The notes below the pieces were generated by a model. That model made no database searches and was not told the DNA's origin. It was given only the letters and a program-made list of their open reading frames with translations. From NCBI GenBank assembly GCA_025766275.1, contig JAFKAC010000032.1:434001-498000 (forward strand): a DNA stretch of 64,000 nt. Reading direction: 5' to 3'. Positions 54,094 to 64,000 of the stretch are shown here, one piece after another (position 1 is the stretch's first letter; each line of letters starts with the position of its first letter). Position numbers and translations under genes: made by a program. Origin of the DNA: Lactarius indigo (lineage: Eukaryota > Basidiomycota > Agaricomycetes > Russulales > Russulaceae).

Positions 54094-54685
54094 ATGCTTT
54101 CGCGCTTCTCTGTCCTCTTTGTCTACCTCGTCGCTGGCCTGGCCGTCTCCGCGGTAGCGACGCCAATGGGGCAGTCTGGTGGCTATGGCGATGGCACGAA
54201 GCAGCCGTCGAAGAACAACTCTACTCAGGAGCACCCCAACCCGCCGAAGTATTACAGTGCCCGCGATGCGAAGGGACAGTACAAGCATCCCAAGGATAAA
54301 GAGTATGATCGCACTCACGCGGGTCAGTGTAAAATTGGGAAACAGCAATGTTGCAACTCGATGAGCAAGGTGATTTCATCACAATGGTCTTCTATTTTGG
54401 CTCGTTGTTGAAAACACCTTTTAGATTAGTGATCATGAGGCCGGCTCGTCCATATTCGCCCTTTTTGGTGGCGTCCTTGATCAGTTCGAGGGCACTGCGA
54501 ACATTGGTCACGAATGTTCCCCCAGTTATAATTATGCCGGGACCAAGGCTTGCACGGGCCAAACTGTCTGCTGCGAGAACACTGATGCTGTACGTTCCGC
54601 CTTTCTAATTAACAGTACTGCCTTCCACTCATTGATTTAACAGAGCGGCTATTTCGCCATAGGATGCAACAATGTCGACCTCTAG
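54094..54685 (+). CDS. Class I hydrophobin
   Basis: Secreted amphipathic cell-wall protein that self-assembles at air-water surfaces. Three exons, 54094-54369, 54425-54589 and 54644-54685, join in frame to 160 residues. Signal peptide MLSRFSVLFVYLVAGLAVSA. A short Gln/Pro/Lys-rich linker precedes the domain. All eight cysteines are present: CKIGKQQCC (C-x6-CC), HECS, ACTGQTVCC (C-x5-CC) and the final GCNNVDL. The spacing before the fourth cysteine and the two intron positions are the class I pattern. It is the most conventional member of the local cluster and has a TATA box 79 bp before the ATG. Confidence 0.9.
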
Positions 54686-55619
54686 ATCTGACCTTCAAGC
54701 TCTAGATCTGACCAACCATGATTGGCTTGCAATCGCGTTAGGAGTGTACTTCGTTGTGCAGATCGTGACAGTTCTTCTACCTATATATTACCACTCTTTT
54801 GTACGCGTACTAGGACCCCTATTATGCGTTAATCCTAGTGTAAATTCACCTATAGTAATATCGTGTGGCCCTTGCGATCATGTCGCCATACGAGTTGCCG
54901 ATGCTGTTGACCCTGCTTTATTTCGCTCATCGGGCCTCCGCGTGCATGAAGTAGACTTGAACGTCTATCGTTATTATCACTAATCTTCATTGAGTATTTG
55001 TGTGTCACAACACATAAATTCTCGCGCGTAGGGACTGCATCTGAAGGCAGACAGTCGAGGCGTCAGATCTGCGTCAGATCGCATTTAGACTTCATGTGAT
55101 GTCTGGAAGGCGGAACTGACGTCCACACAGCGCCAATCGTCTCCCTTAGATCTCTTGACTTCCCATGGCGGTGCAGATCGTGAATTCGAAAGGGTGAATA
55201 CGTACCACGCGTTTTTGTCACACTTTTGTGGTCTCTTTGTAGCCCACACTGTGCGCATACATAATGCCAAGCTTGACCATTTCTGAGCGCTGATCACTTT
55301 GGTGCTTCTCGTACCTTTTCGAAGGGTCCCACAGAGTCTCACTTTGTCCCATCCGGCGCCCGGCGGTTTTGGACGACATGCTAGAATTCGAACCTAGGAT
55401 CTTCACCGTTGACGTGTTTGACCTTCGGTGTCAGAGAAGAGCGAGAAATTCCCAATCCGAAAGCGACTCATAATGGGTCGATGAAATAGGCTAGGTCAGA
55501 TCTCGTACGTTTGAATACCGTCTAGATATGTCGCTCTTTTTCCCCCTTCTCGGGGCGAGCGGCTTGGCTTCGACGATCTTTATTCGCGTTTCAAAGGAAA
55601 TAATCACCTTATCTCTTCA
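54686..55619. other. Intergenic
   Basis: No gene seen. A T-arm-like element on the minus strand near 55380-55396 (CTAGGTTCGAATTCTAG) recalls a tRNA 3' half, but no acceptor stem is found. Confidence 0.4.
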
Positions 55620-55799
55620 CTGCGTTTTACTTTGGAATTTTGGCCATCCTCTCGCGTTTCGTTGTCCCCAAGATGGGGACAGGAATGCGAACGTTGAGAG
55701 CGTATAAAAGTAGGCGTTCAAGGTCTCGAGTTCAGCAGTGCCCAGCGGTTCTCCTACGGTTCTCCAACTTCCTTCTCATTGCTAGTCTTGCTTTCCATC
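55620..55799 (+). promoter_or_regulatory. Conserved hydrophobin promoter block, copy A
   Basis: Closely similar to 60014-60193 and 63661-63845: TTTGGAATTTTGGC, CGTTTCGTTG, AGGAATGCGAACGT and TATAAAAG at 55703-55710, 97 bp before the ATG. Leader similarity continues to CTTGCTTTCCATC before the start codon. Confidence 0.8.
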
Positions 55800-57301
55800 A
55801 TGCTTTCGCGTTTCTCTGCCTTGCTCATCTACGTCGTCGCCGGTCTGGTCATCTCCGCGGCCGCGACACCTATGGGACCGCCACCTGACTACAATGACGA
55901 ACCGAAGCACCGCCCGGCCCCGTACTACCCTCATTCTTACTCCCCTCATCACAAGTACCAAGAGAAACCTTATTCCAAGCCTTATGACCACACGTACAAG
56001 CCGTACGCTCTCCGCGAGGATAAGTCGTACTATCCCAAGCCTTACTCTGAGGAGAAGAAGCAGTATCCTGAGGAGAAGAAGTACGAAGACAAGAAGTACC
56101 CTGAGGAGAAGAAGTACCCCGAGGAGAAGAAGTACGAGGAGAAGAAGTACCCTGAGGCGAAGAATTACCCCGAGGCGAAGAAGTACCCTGAGGAGAAGAA
56201 GTACCCTGAGGAGAAGAAGCCAGAGGAGAAGAAGTACCCTGAGGAGAAGAAGTACGAGGAGAAGAAGTACGAGGAGAAGAAGTACCCCGAGGAGAAGAAA
56301 TATCCTGAGGAGAAGAAGGTCGAAGAGAAGAAGTACCCTGAGGAGAAGAAGTATCCTGAGGAGAAGAAGGTCGAAGAGAAGAAGTACCCCGAGGAGAAGA
56401 AGTATCCTGAGGAGAAGAAGTACGAAGAGAAGAAGTACCCTGAGGAGAAGAAGTATCCTGAGGAGAAGAAGTACGAGGAGAAGAAGTATCTTCAGGAGAA
56501 GAAGTACCCTGAGGAGAAGAAGTACGAGGAGAAAAAGTATCCTGAGGAGAAGAAGTACTCTGAGGAGAAGAAGTACGAAGAGAAAAAGTATCCTGAGGAG
56601 AAGAAGTACCCCGAGGCGAAGAAGTACGAGGAGAAGAAGTACCCCGAGGCGAAGAAGTATGAGGAGAAGAAGTACCCCGAGGAGAAGAAGTACGAAGACA
56701 AGAAGTACTCTGAGGAGAAGCCGTCTAAGCCTTACTCTGAAGACAAGGTGTATCCTAACAAGTCGAGCGACGACAAAGAGAAGGATCGCAAGTCGGACGA
56801 CGACAAGGACCACAAGTCGGACGACTACAAGAATCGCATGTCGGAAGATGACAAGAGTCACAAGTTGGACGACAAGGATCGCAAGTCAGAAGACGACAAA
56901 GATCGCAAGTCGGACTACGACGACGAGGACCACCAGTACCAGTCTGGCGAGTGCGCAGTGGAACACCAGAAATGCTGCAACTCTGTCGATAGCGTAAGAC
57001 ATGATCATCTCAGTCAATATGTTGCTGATCTACCTTTTTAGGTCGAGGAAGCAAGGGACTTAGGTCTTCTCTCATTCATGAGCATGACCTCTTTGACGGA
57101 GTTTACCGGCAATGCCCACACAAACTGCTCCCCTTATTATAATGCTGCTGGTGCAAAATCCTGCACCGCGCAGACCGTGTGCTGCAAGGACGCCAAGTTT
57201 GTGCGTATTATTACTCTCCCTTCATTTCCGTCCTTTGCTAAACAACTCGGCGATACTAGTATGGCCTCCTTGCCGTTGGCTGCACGAACTTCAACCTCTA
57301 A
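55800..57301 (+). CDS. Class I hydrophobin with a long Lys/Glu/Tyr/Pro repeat domain
   Basis: Three exons, 55800-56993, 57042-57200 and 57260-57301, encode 464 residues. Signal peptide MLSRFSALLIYVVAGLVISA. Residues about 25-80 are Tyr/Pro/His-rich. Residues about 80-310 are near-perfect repeats of KKYPEE/KKYEE (56030-56720). A Lys/Asp-rich stretch (SDDDKDHKSDD-like) follows, then the hydrophobin domain with eight cysteines: CAVEHQKCC, NCSPYYN, SCTAQTVCC and, after the last splice, YGLLAVGCTNFNL. Introns sit at the same positions as in 54094 and 60194. Typical class I hydrophobins are 100-160 residues, so this one is unusually long. The repeat is probably extended and polyelectrolytic and could be cross-linked through tyrosine. 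Repeat-length variation between strains is likely. Confidence 0.88.
56035..56725 (+). repeat. Coding minisatellite, AAGAAGTACCC(C/T)GAGGAG units
   Basis: Tandem 12-18-bp units encode KKYPEE and KKYEE inside the hydrophobin at 55800. Occasional VEE, PEA and LQE variants occur. Antisense long open frames (55782-56861 -) are a by-product. Confidence 0.9.
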
Positions 57302-57954
57302 TGGAGTTTCCTACTTCATACTCCGAGTCTCTGTGCTTCGTGATGAGGACAATTCTCTCTATTTATTGCCACTCTTTTGTACACATGCGCGCGCCTTTGT
57401 AGCGCGGTTGTTCCTATCGTATCATACTTTTCTACAAATCTAATTCGTCATAATCTTCTATCTGGCGCATTAGGATTTAGACTTCGCTTGGAGCAAGGCT
57501 TGGAGTCTGAATATCTGAATCGTCATTTAGCGTGAGGGATACCTCCGATTGGGCTTACACACAACTCTGATTCGTCCGTGCGGGTGCTGGGTGCATCATC
57601 GGTCAGTGTATCGTCGTCTGACCAGTGGATTTATATCCACTGGTGTATTGACACGCTGTCGTGTGGCGGCCCTGGCGGGTTACAGCTGTGGTTCCATAAC
57701 GATTGTTCTCTGTCGACCCCAGTCTACGGCAAGGTCTACCTACGGCTTGAGTCAGTAAGACCAAATCTGCTAGAAACACCTGGCGTGACTAGTTTAACTA
57801 GCAGTACTAGTGCTAGTCGTGTTCTAGTCATGCTAGTGCCACCATTTTCATAGTTAGTAGAATTGTAGGCAGAATCCTAGTTGACCTAGTTACACCAGTA
57901 GCATAGCGTAGATTTGATAATATCATTCAATTTTCTAGTTATCCCAGTTTTCTG
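57302..57954. other. Intergenic, CTAGT-rich patch
   Basis: 57776-57850 contains ACCTGGCGTGACTAG followed by many CTAGT units. ACCTGGCGTGACTGGATCTAG recurs at about 63565. No gene seen. Confidence 0.45.
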
Positions 57955-58480
57955 CTCACATTACTGTCGCCATTGCCATCGGTGTCGTAGTCATTGTCGG
58001 GGTCATCAGGGTTGTCGTTAATGGGGTCGTTGTCGTCGGGGCTGTTGTTGCCGGGTCGTCATTGCATCGTTATCGTTGTTGGGGTTGTTGCCGGGGTCAA
58101 TGGGTCATCGGGGTTGTCATCGTTGGGGTTGTCGTCGTCGTGGTCGTCATCATCACAGTCGCGATTACCTCGCTGTCGTCGTTGCCGTTCTAAGTGTTGC
58201 GTCGTCGTCTTCGTTGCCGTTGTTAGTGTTGCATCGTCGTCTTCGTTGTCTTCGTGTTCGTTGTCGTTGTCGCTATTGTCGTGGTCGTTTTCGAAGGCGT
58301 TATCGAGGTTGTTGACATCGGGTCCATCAACGTCGGGGTCGTAGTCGTCGTCGCCTTGTTGCAGTATCGTGTTCGTCGTCGTGGTCACTGCCATCGTGAT
58401 TGTCGTGGCCATGGTACTTGCGGTTGTCTCGTTATCCTCGTTGTTGTGGTTGTCGCGTCGCCGTTCCACTCGTGTCATCA
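57955..58480. repeat. Imperfect trinucleotide repeat (GTC/GTT/GTCGTT)
   Basis: About 500 bp dominated by GTTGTCGTC-like triplets. Open frames on either strand, such as an Asp/Asn/Thr-rich minus frame, are products of the repeat rather than genes. Confidence 0.75.
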
Positions 58481-60013
58481 TTGTTCATGGCTCGCTCATC
58501 AGGGTAACCGTCTTCATCTTGCGCTCAGTGGTAGCGTGATGGACCTGATGGTGGCGGTCCGGATTAGATCAGATTGGTCGGGGTCGTACGCATGGGAGCT
58601 TCCCATCCCAACATCTGTACACATGAAAACCAGGCCCACCAACAGGTCTAGTACTCAAGTCCACTGACACATTCTCGTGTGTACTCACATCATACGCCAG
58701 CAACCATGTATGCAGGGATGGGCGATTCAGTATACCGACAGCTGGCGCCAGTAGTAGGCACTGTGACTCAGCGGATGGAGAAGTTCGGGGACCGGCGTCG
58801 GCGGGGATTTCGAATGTCTCAATGGACTGCGACTTGGACAACTCGCTTGCGACCTCCCAATGATCTGCCCTTTCAACCGCTACGGGTAGCGTATGGTGAA
58901 TGTCACAGACCCCGTTGAACATCCGCTCTCATCTGCTCTTGGGCTTTCCCTTTACCTGTCATATCCGTCCTCATATTCATTGGTCGTCGCTTCCGACATC
59001 GTCACCGCATTCCAAGCGCTGCAGCTCCCCGCCTCTCATATGCGTCCTCACGCTTGTCGCTCCCACCATTTGATCTCGAACGTGGTTCTTTTTTTTTGAA
59101 CCATTTTTATCCCGCGATGCGTATCAATGGGCGCAGGCCGGCCATAACCGAGACTACTTTTAGAGACATGTTCTGGGTAGCGAACGCGGCCACCTAGCTT
59201 CATGCGACTCGAAAAACTCGCCGCTCACATCCTGAACTCAAAAACCGCGGGTGAGTGCCACACTCCCTCGGGGTTTCAGTCACGCCCCTCTCTGCTCTCG
59301 CATGTTGTATGTCGTAGATCGCCTTCGTTGCTCTTGCCCTCTCACTAGCTTCCTCTGCCTCTCACTCCTGGCGCTTACTCATCTCGCTCGCCTCTCGCTC
59401 GCACACTCTCGATTACCGCCCCCCCCGTGGCTCCTCTACCTTCCCCCTCGACGTCACACGTCCTCAGCTTGCAGTCATCAGCACACTCTTCCCTCTCTCT
59501 CACTTGTGTACGCATTTCGGATTCGCCACTCGTGCTTCACAATCAGCTCACCCCACGCTCCTTCGTTGCGCTGTGTCGTTACACCATTCTTTCCGCGCAA
59601 AAAGTGCAGAACAGGGTAGATGCTCTCGTTTGCGTGCAAAGGGGGGTAGGAAGTACGTTCAGCGTCCCCGTTTACGCGCCCATCTGCATGCTACTTCACG
59701 TTGTTATCCCGCTTGCGCGCGGTACCCCTTTGCCCACCCCGCCTTACGTCACCTTCAGATTCCGAATGACTTAGACAAAGAGATCTTGTTTTCCAATAAA
59801 TTAATAAATTGCACTTTCTTTTTCGTGTCAAGGCCGATTACTGTCAAAAAAAAAGACTCCTTTTTGAAAAGAGAACGGATTTACCTTTGATGACTACCAT
59901 AAATACTAAAATCTGAGTTCAAATGCCAGTCGGGAGTCCGCGACTTTTTGGCATCTTCCTTTCTGGGAGCGCAATTCTCATGGTGATTCGTCTTGCTCAC
60001 GTTGACGGCTTCA
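58481..60013. other. Intergenic with dispersed repeats and a LINE tail
   Basis: 58850-58905 (CGACCTCCCAATGATCTGCCC...) resembles 62125-62180. 58920-59070 and 59270-59480 are CT-rich and resemble 62540-63000. 59089-59097 is a T run followed by ACCATTTTTATCCC, similar to the 3' end of the LINE at 11063. No gene seen. Confidence 0.5.
59089..59185 (-). mobile_element. Probable 5'-truncated LINE 3' end
   Basis: T run then GAACCATTTTTATCCCGCGA. The full LINE reads GGACCATGTTTATTCCGGGA directly after its T run (11063). Sequence beyond about 30 bp does not match visibly, so a related but different family is likely. The 5' limit is uncertain. Confidence 0.4.
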
Positions 60014-60193
60014 CTGCGTTTCACTTTGGAATCTTGGCTAACGCCTCGTGTTTCGTTGCGCCAAAAATAGGGAAAGGAATGTGAACGTCGAGAGCGTATA
60101 AAAGGAGGCGTTCAACCGCCCCAATTCATCAGTGCCTAGCGGTTCTCCTACGGTTCGTTCGCCAACCTCCCATTGCTAGTCTTGCTTTCCATC
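60014..60193 (+). promoter_or_regulatory. Conserved hydrophobin promoter block, copy B
   Basis: Same blocks as at 55620: TTTGGAATCTTGGC, TCGTGTTTCGTTGCGCC, GGAATGTGAACGTCGAGAGC and TATAAAAG at 60097-60104, 97 bp before the ATG. Confidence 0.8.
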
Positions 60194-61028
60194 ATGCTGT
60201 CTCATTTCTCTGCCTTGCTCGTCTACATCGTCGCCGGTCTGGTCATCTCCGCGGCCGCGACACCTACGGGACAGTCGGCTGACTACAATGACGAACCGAA
60301 GTACCGCCCGGCCCCGTACTACCCTCATTCTTACTCCCCTCATCACAAGTACCAAGAGAAACCTTATTCCAAGCCTTATGATCACACGTACAAGCCGTAC
60401 GCTCTCCGCGAGGATAAGCCGTATTACAAGCCATATCCTGAGGAGAAGAAGTATCCTGCGGCGAATAAATACACTGAGGAGAAGAAGTATCCCGAGAAGA
60501 AGTACCCCAGAGACAAGGAGTATCTCGAGGAGAAGCCCCACCCTGAAGACAAGAAGCATCTCGAGGAGAAACCCCACCCCGAAGACAAGAAACATCCCGA
60601 CCCGTCGGGCGACGACAAGGGAAAGATTCGCAAGTCGGACGAAAAGGGCCATAAGTCAGAGTATAACGACAAGGACGGCAAGTCTGGCCAGTGCGCAGTG
60701 GAAGACCAGCACTGCTGCGACTCGATTGATAGCGTAAGACACGATTGGCTCTATCAATATGCTGCTGATCCACCTTTTTAGATCAAACAAGTAAGAAGAG
60801 CGGGTATTCCCAACATTTTGACCTTGATAGATCTTACCGGCAATGCACACACAAACTGCTCCCCTTATATTAATTATGCTGGTGCAAAAGCCTGCACCGC
60901 GCAAACCGTGTGTTGCAGCAATGCCGAGTTTGTGCGTATTATTATTCTCCCCGTTCCGTCCTTCTGGCTGAACTCGGCAACACCAGTATGGTGCCATTGC
61001 CATTGGCTGCACGAACATCAATCTCTAA
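60194..61028 (+). CDS. Class I hydrophobin with a short Lys/Glu/Tyr-rich N-terminal extension
   Basis: Exons 60194-60733, 60782-60931 and 60987-61028 join in frame to 243 residues. Signal peptide MLSHFSALLVYIVAGLVISA. The Tyr/Pro-rich first part is nearly identical to the gene at 55800. The KKYPEE region is only a few units long and grades into EEKPHPEDKKH repeats. The hydrophobin domain has eight cysteines: CAVEDQHCC, NCSPYIN, ACTAQTVCC and GCTNINL. It shares intron positions, promoter block and leader with its upstream neighbour. A recent tandem duplicate, differing mainly in repeat length. Confidence 0.9.
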
Positions 61029-63660
61029 TGGAGTCTCCTACTTCACACTCCCTGTGCTTCGTGATGAGGACAATTCTCTCTATTCATTTCCACTCTTTTG
61101 TACACGCGGACGCGCCTAGTAACGCGGTTGTTCCTATCGTACCATACTCTTCTACAAATCTAATTCGTCATAATCTTCTATTTCGAGTTAAGATTTCGTT
61201 TGGAATTTGGATCGTCTTTTTGAAATGAGGGTTAATATCTGCAATTGATATTTGTGAGTCCCTTTCGCACGGGATAGTGTTCATAACCGCCCACTCCAGT
61301 CTGAGTCGCAAACTGTGGGTGGTTGGGACCATATCATATTCAAGGCCCTCTGGAATCAGTCGAGGTTTACAGCGACCAGTCCTGGTAGTCGCACACATTC
61401 TCAGACTATCGTCTGGGCTTCAAGGTGGGGGACATTGGGAACGTCCTATTAATATTCTTACCACACCTTGTGCATTGACATACTTTGCGCGATGAGTGAG
61501 ATGTGGAAGCGTATATAGCCATGCAAGGTGCACAGCGCCGGAGGTAAAAAATAAAAATAAAAAGAAGAGCGGCGAGAACAGCGAATGCGCCGCCAGAGAT
61601 GGTGAGCCCGTGTTGCTTGAGGTACCACTTTGTGCTCCGCATCTCCCAAGTGCTACAGTTGCAGCTGAAACTCTGCTGCGGGGCCCCGGGGACTGCCATG
61701 TTGATGGCCACGCGAGTGTGATGGCGAGTGCAAGATCCGCAAGCACGTGGTAAGCGTCGCACAGGCGGCGTCCTCGGTGACGTGCAATACGATCGTCGCG
61801 CATCACCATGACTTTCTTCTATTCGAGGATGTGCAGGGCATGTTCATGCGTGGGCCAGCACGCGGTGTAAAAGGGGAGAAAAGGAGGTGGGTTGTGTTGA
61901 CCCAGAAACGCGTGCGGCTCATGCTCATGTCGCCCTCATCATCCGCGAGCCGCTCGAGGGTCGGTTCTCCAGGCCCGGGAGCTTGGACCGAGAGTGCCGT
62001 CACTCGCAGAAGCGCGCGAAGATGGCCGTTTCGGGACACGGGCGCCGGAAGTGAGGTTGTGGTGCGATTTGTTGGGTGCGTGAGAAGAAGCTCGGGTCGG
62101 GGAATAAATGTCAGGATGGCTCGCTTACGACCTCCCAGTGACCCGCGCCCTACCCTTTCCGCCGCCCCGGGTGGCTCCCATAGTTCCGTTGTTGCACGGA
62201 CTCTTGTAGTTCCTCTTTCACAGTGACTTCGTTCGACGACAGGAGAGTAGGGAGACCTTCTCTGGGAGTAATCCAACCATCGGCAAACGGACATTACAGG
62301 TGGAAACGGACAGACAAGTGGAACGTCACCCGACCATTTATAATCCCTGATGCGCCAGGTGCGGGGCCATCTTTGTGAAATACTTGCCAGTACTGATTGA
62401 AGTCTGTCTGGACGACGCCACTAGTAACCTCGTCAAACGAGGAAGCCACACTCAGCCCATTCCACTTGGATCCCGAGTCGCCGCGTAGACCAAAGTCCTG
62501 GAGTAGCTGCGACACGGTAGCCTTGGAGAAGATATCGAGTAAGACCTCAGCTCCATCTCTCGTGCCCTCACTCCTACCCCCCGCCTCTCGCACTCTGTGA
62601 CTTGGCTATGTCGCTCGCCTGCCTCCCACTCTAACTTACCTCTGCTCCTAGCTCACACAGTTCGTGTTCATGCTTGCCTCGTATGTTAGAGTTAGGCTTC
62701 GTCACTCGCACTTTCTCGCACTCCTCCCCTCTGCTCCTTCACTCTCATCGACACTCCCTCCCTCCCGCTTTTCACCTGCGGCTTGCCTGAATTCAAATGT
62801 TATTGTCTCATTTACCCCTCATATGCTGTGGCTCAGCTTTATTTCTGGCGCCCCCACCCTCTCCTCTCCATCCTCACCCTCGTCGCTAGGTCCTTCACCC
62901 ACTCCTTCACCCTCGCTGCAGCTTGGCTACCATCACTCGCTGACCTTCTCGTTCTCCTCATATGCGTCGTCGTACCCATCGCTTGTCGCTTCCATTGTCG
63001 CCTCCAGGATGTGGCACCTTCGCCTCCCCACCTGGCGCAGCGTGCCGTCGGCCCCGGCTACTTCGTCCCTCTTATCCTGACTGCGGGTGCCGAGCGTGAG
63101 AGGTTGGTGCTGACTAGTCTGAACGGAAGTGGGTGAGAGCGTGTTCAGTGGAGTGACCCAATAAACGCGAGTGCGAATGCGGTTCTGACGATTGACGACC
63201 GTAAGTGCTGAATGTGACGCCAATTAGTGCCGGGTAGTGCTGGTGGATGGGTTACCCGGGGTGAGGTAGAAAAGAACCCTCAGGTTAGTGAAAACTCGGC
63301 ACAGGAACACGTAAAATTAGAATTATTGCTGTTATGAGGGCGGAATAAATGTAATCCTCGAGAGAACGGATGAGGCGGCACGTGCCTGCCTTCTTGCGTG
63401 CACTCGCTCGTCCGTCAAACCATAAATGACCGAAAAAATTTCTTTTGCCCGCCTGCCGCGCTCAGTAACTGCTATGGTGATGCATACTTGGCCTTCATCG
63501 ACTTTCCATGGCGTCCACCCACCGCTTGCGGCGTCGTCTCGAATCTGTTACTGTATGAAAGCTACCTGGCGTGACTGGATCTAGATTAACTAGAGTACGG
63601 GCTGGAATCTTGACAGTAAAACATGGCATACGCTAATCACGCCATACTTTCATCTTGCTT
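61029..63660. other. Intergenic with CT-rich dispersed repeats
   Basis: 62125-62180 and 62540-63000 resemble 58850-58905 and 58920-59480. Open frames here, such as 61747-62226 (+) and 61420-61809 (-), show no recognisable domain. CTGGCGTGACTGG near 63568 recurs from 57782. Confidence 0.4.
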
Positions 63661-63845
63661 TACTGCGTTTTACTTTGGAATCTTGGCTGACGTCTCGTGT
63701 TTCGTTGCGCCCAAACTGGTTACAGGAATGTGAACATCGAGAGCGTATAAAAGTAGGCGTTCAACCGCTCCGGTTCATCAGTCCCCAGCGGTCCTCCTGC
63801 GACGGTTCTCCCACTTTCTTCTCATTGCTATTCTTGCTTTCCATC
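63661..63845 (+). promoter_or_regulatory. Conserved hydrophobin promoter block, copy C
   Basis: Same blocks as copies A and B; TATAAAAG at 63746-63753, 100 bp before the ATG at 63846. Confidence 0.8.
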
Positions 63846-64000
63846 ATGCTTTCGCGTTTCTCTGCTTTGCTCGTCTACGTCATCGCCGGTCTGGTCATCT
63901 CCGCGGCCGCGGTACCTATGGGGCCGCAACCTGACTACTATGACGAACCGAAGTACCGCCACCCGGGCAAATACTACCCTCAATCTTACTCGCCTCATCA
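63846..64000 (+). CDS. Class I hydrophobin paralogue, 5' part only
   Basis: ATG at 63846; signal peptide MLSRFSALLVYVIAGLVISA followed by a Tyr/Pro-rich start nearly identical to the genes at 55800 and 60194 (PDYYDEPKYR, YYPQSYSPHH). It is cut by the end of the window, so the cysteine domain is not seen. Identity is inferred from the paralogues and the promoter block. Confidence 0.8.
   Translation, partial: MLSRFSALLVYVIAGLVISAAAVPMGPQPDYYDEPKYRHPGKYYPQSYSPH

Noticed and set aside
55381..55470. Possible tRNA on the minus strand (T-arm-like CTAGGTTCGAATTCTAG)
   Set aside because: No acceptor stem or convincing D-arm could be paired, so probably chance or a tRNA fragment.
55782..56861. Minus-strand Leu/Val-rich frame of 359 codons opposite the hydrophobin repeat
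   Set aside because: Exact antisense of the KKYPEE codon repeat; the plus strand has signal peptide, introns and hydrophobin cysteines. The Arg-rich plus frame at 55894-56997 is likewise a shadow.
58059..58481. Minus-strand Asp/Asn/Thr-rich frame of 140 codons
   Set aside because: Product of the trinucleotide repeat at 57955-58480; no domain, no splice structure.
61420..62294. Open frames of 118-163 codons on both strands (including 61747-62226 +)
   Set aside because: No recognisable domain, overlapping in several frames, in repeat-bearing spacer; no basis for a gene call.

Overview
The window looks like an Agaricomycete (basidiomycete) genome; Rhizoctonia or Ceratobasidium is my best guess. 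The pointers are dense short introns of about 50-70 nt with CTRAY-type branch points, class I hydrophobins, DUF6534 membrane proteins, norsolorinic-acid-reductase-like aldo-keto reductases and a Tad-like LINE. The species is inference; no marker gene such as rDNA is present.

Layout. 1-850: diverged 176-bp tandem repeats rich in the palindrome TGGGCCCA. 942-1015: a tRNA-like SINE or tRNA relic. 1835-3858 (-): FAD-dependent oxidoreductase of the berberine-bridge-enzyme type. 5205-8197: a C2H2-like zinc-finger gene preceded by a decayed copy of its own 3' end. 9250-20820: two copies of a DUF6534 membrane-protein gene. In the first copy a 6.6-kb LINE (11037-17617, - strand, 13-bp target-site duplication) sits a few codons after the ATG. 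21996-35666: a conserved housekeeping block with membrin/BOS1, an F-box protein, a small unknown protein, eIF3b, a secreted metallophosphatase/5'-nucleotidase and an Nrd1-type four-RRM protein. 37214-39990: an intact aldo-keto reductase and a broken relative, with a third fragment at 50313-50770.

The outstanding object is a G-domain (GTPase-like) gene at 41595-47128. After seven ordinary exons, with every splice phase consistent, it enters a 4.15-kb array in which about 60 successive exons appear to be exactly one codon (3 nt) long. They are separated by near-identical introns, 53 consecutive ones being exactly 65 nt. Each intron runs from GTGAGT to CCAG with a CTGAC-type branch site. The codons are in phase 0, contain no stop, and in the second half spell a regular amphipathic helix. 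In two copies of a higher-order block the introns are almost identical while the single-codon exons differ strongly. I know of no comparable described gene; micro-exon genes of schistosomes are the nearest analogue.

51784-64000 is a same-strand cluster of five hydrophobin-family genes. Three share a promoter block with a TATA box 97-100 bp before the ATG. One carries a long Lys/Glu/Tyr/Pro repeat ahead of the hydrophobin domain, one has lost most hydrophobin cysteines, and the last runs off the window. Spacers in this cluster hold trinucleotide and pyrimidine-rich repeats and LINE tails.
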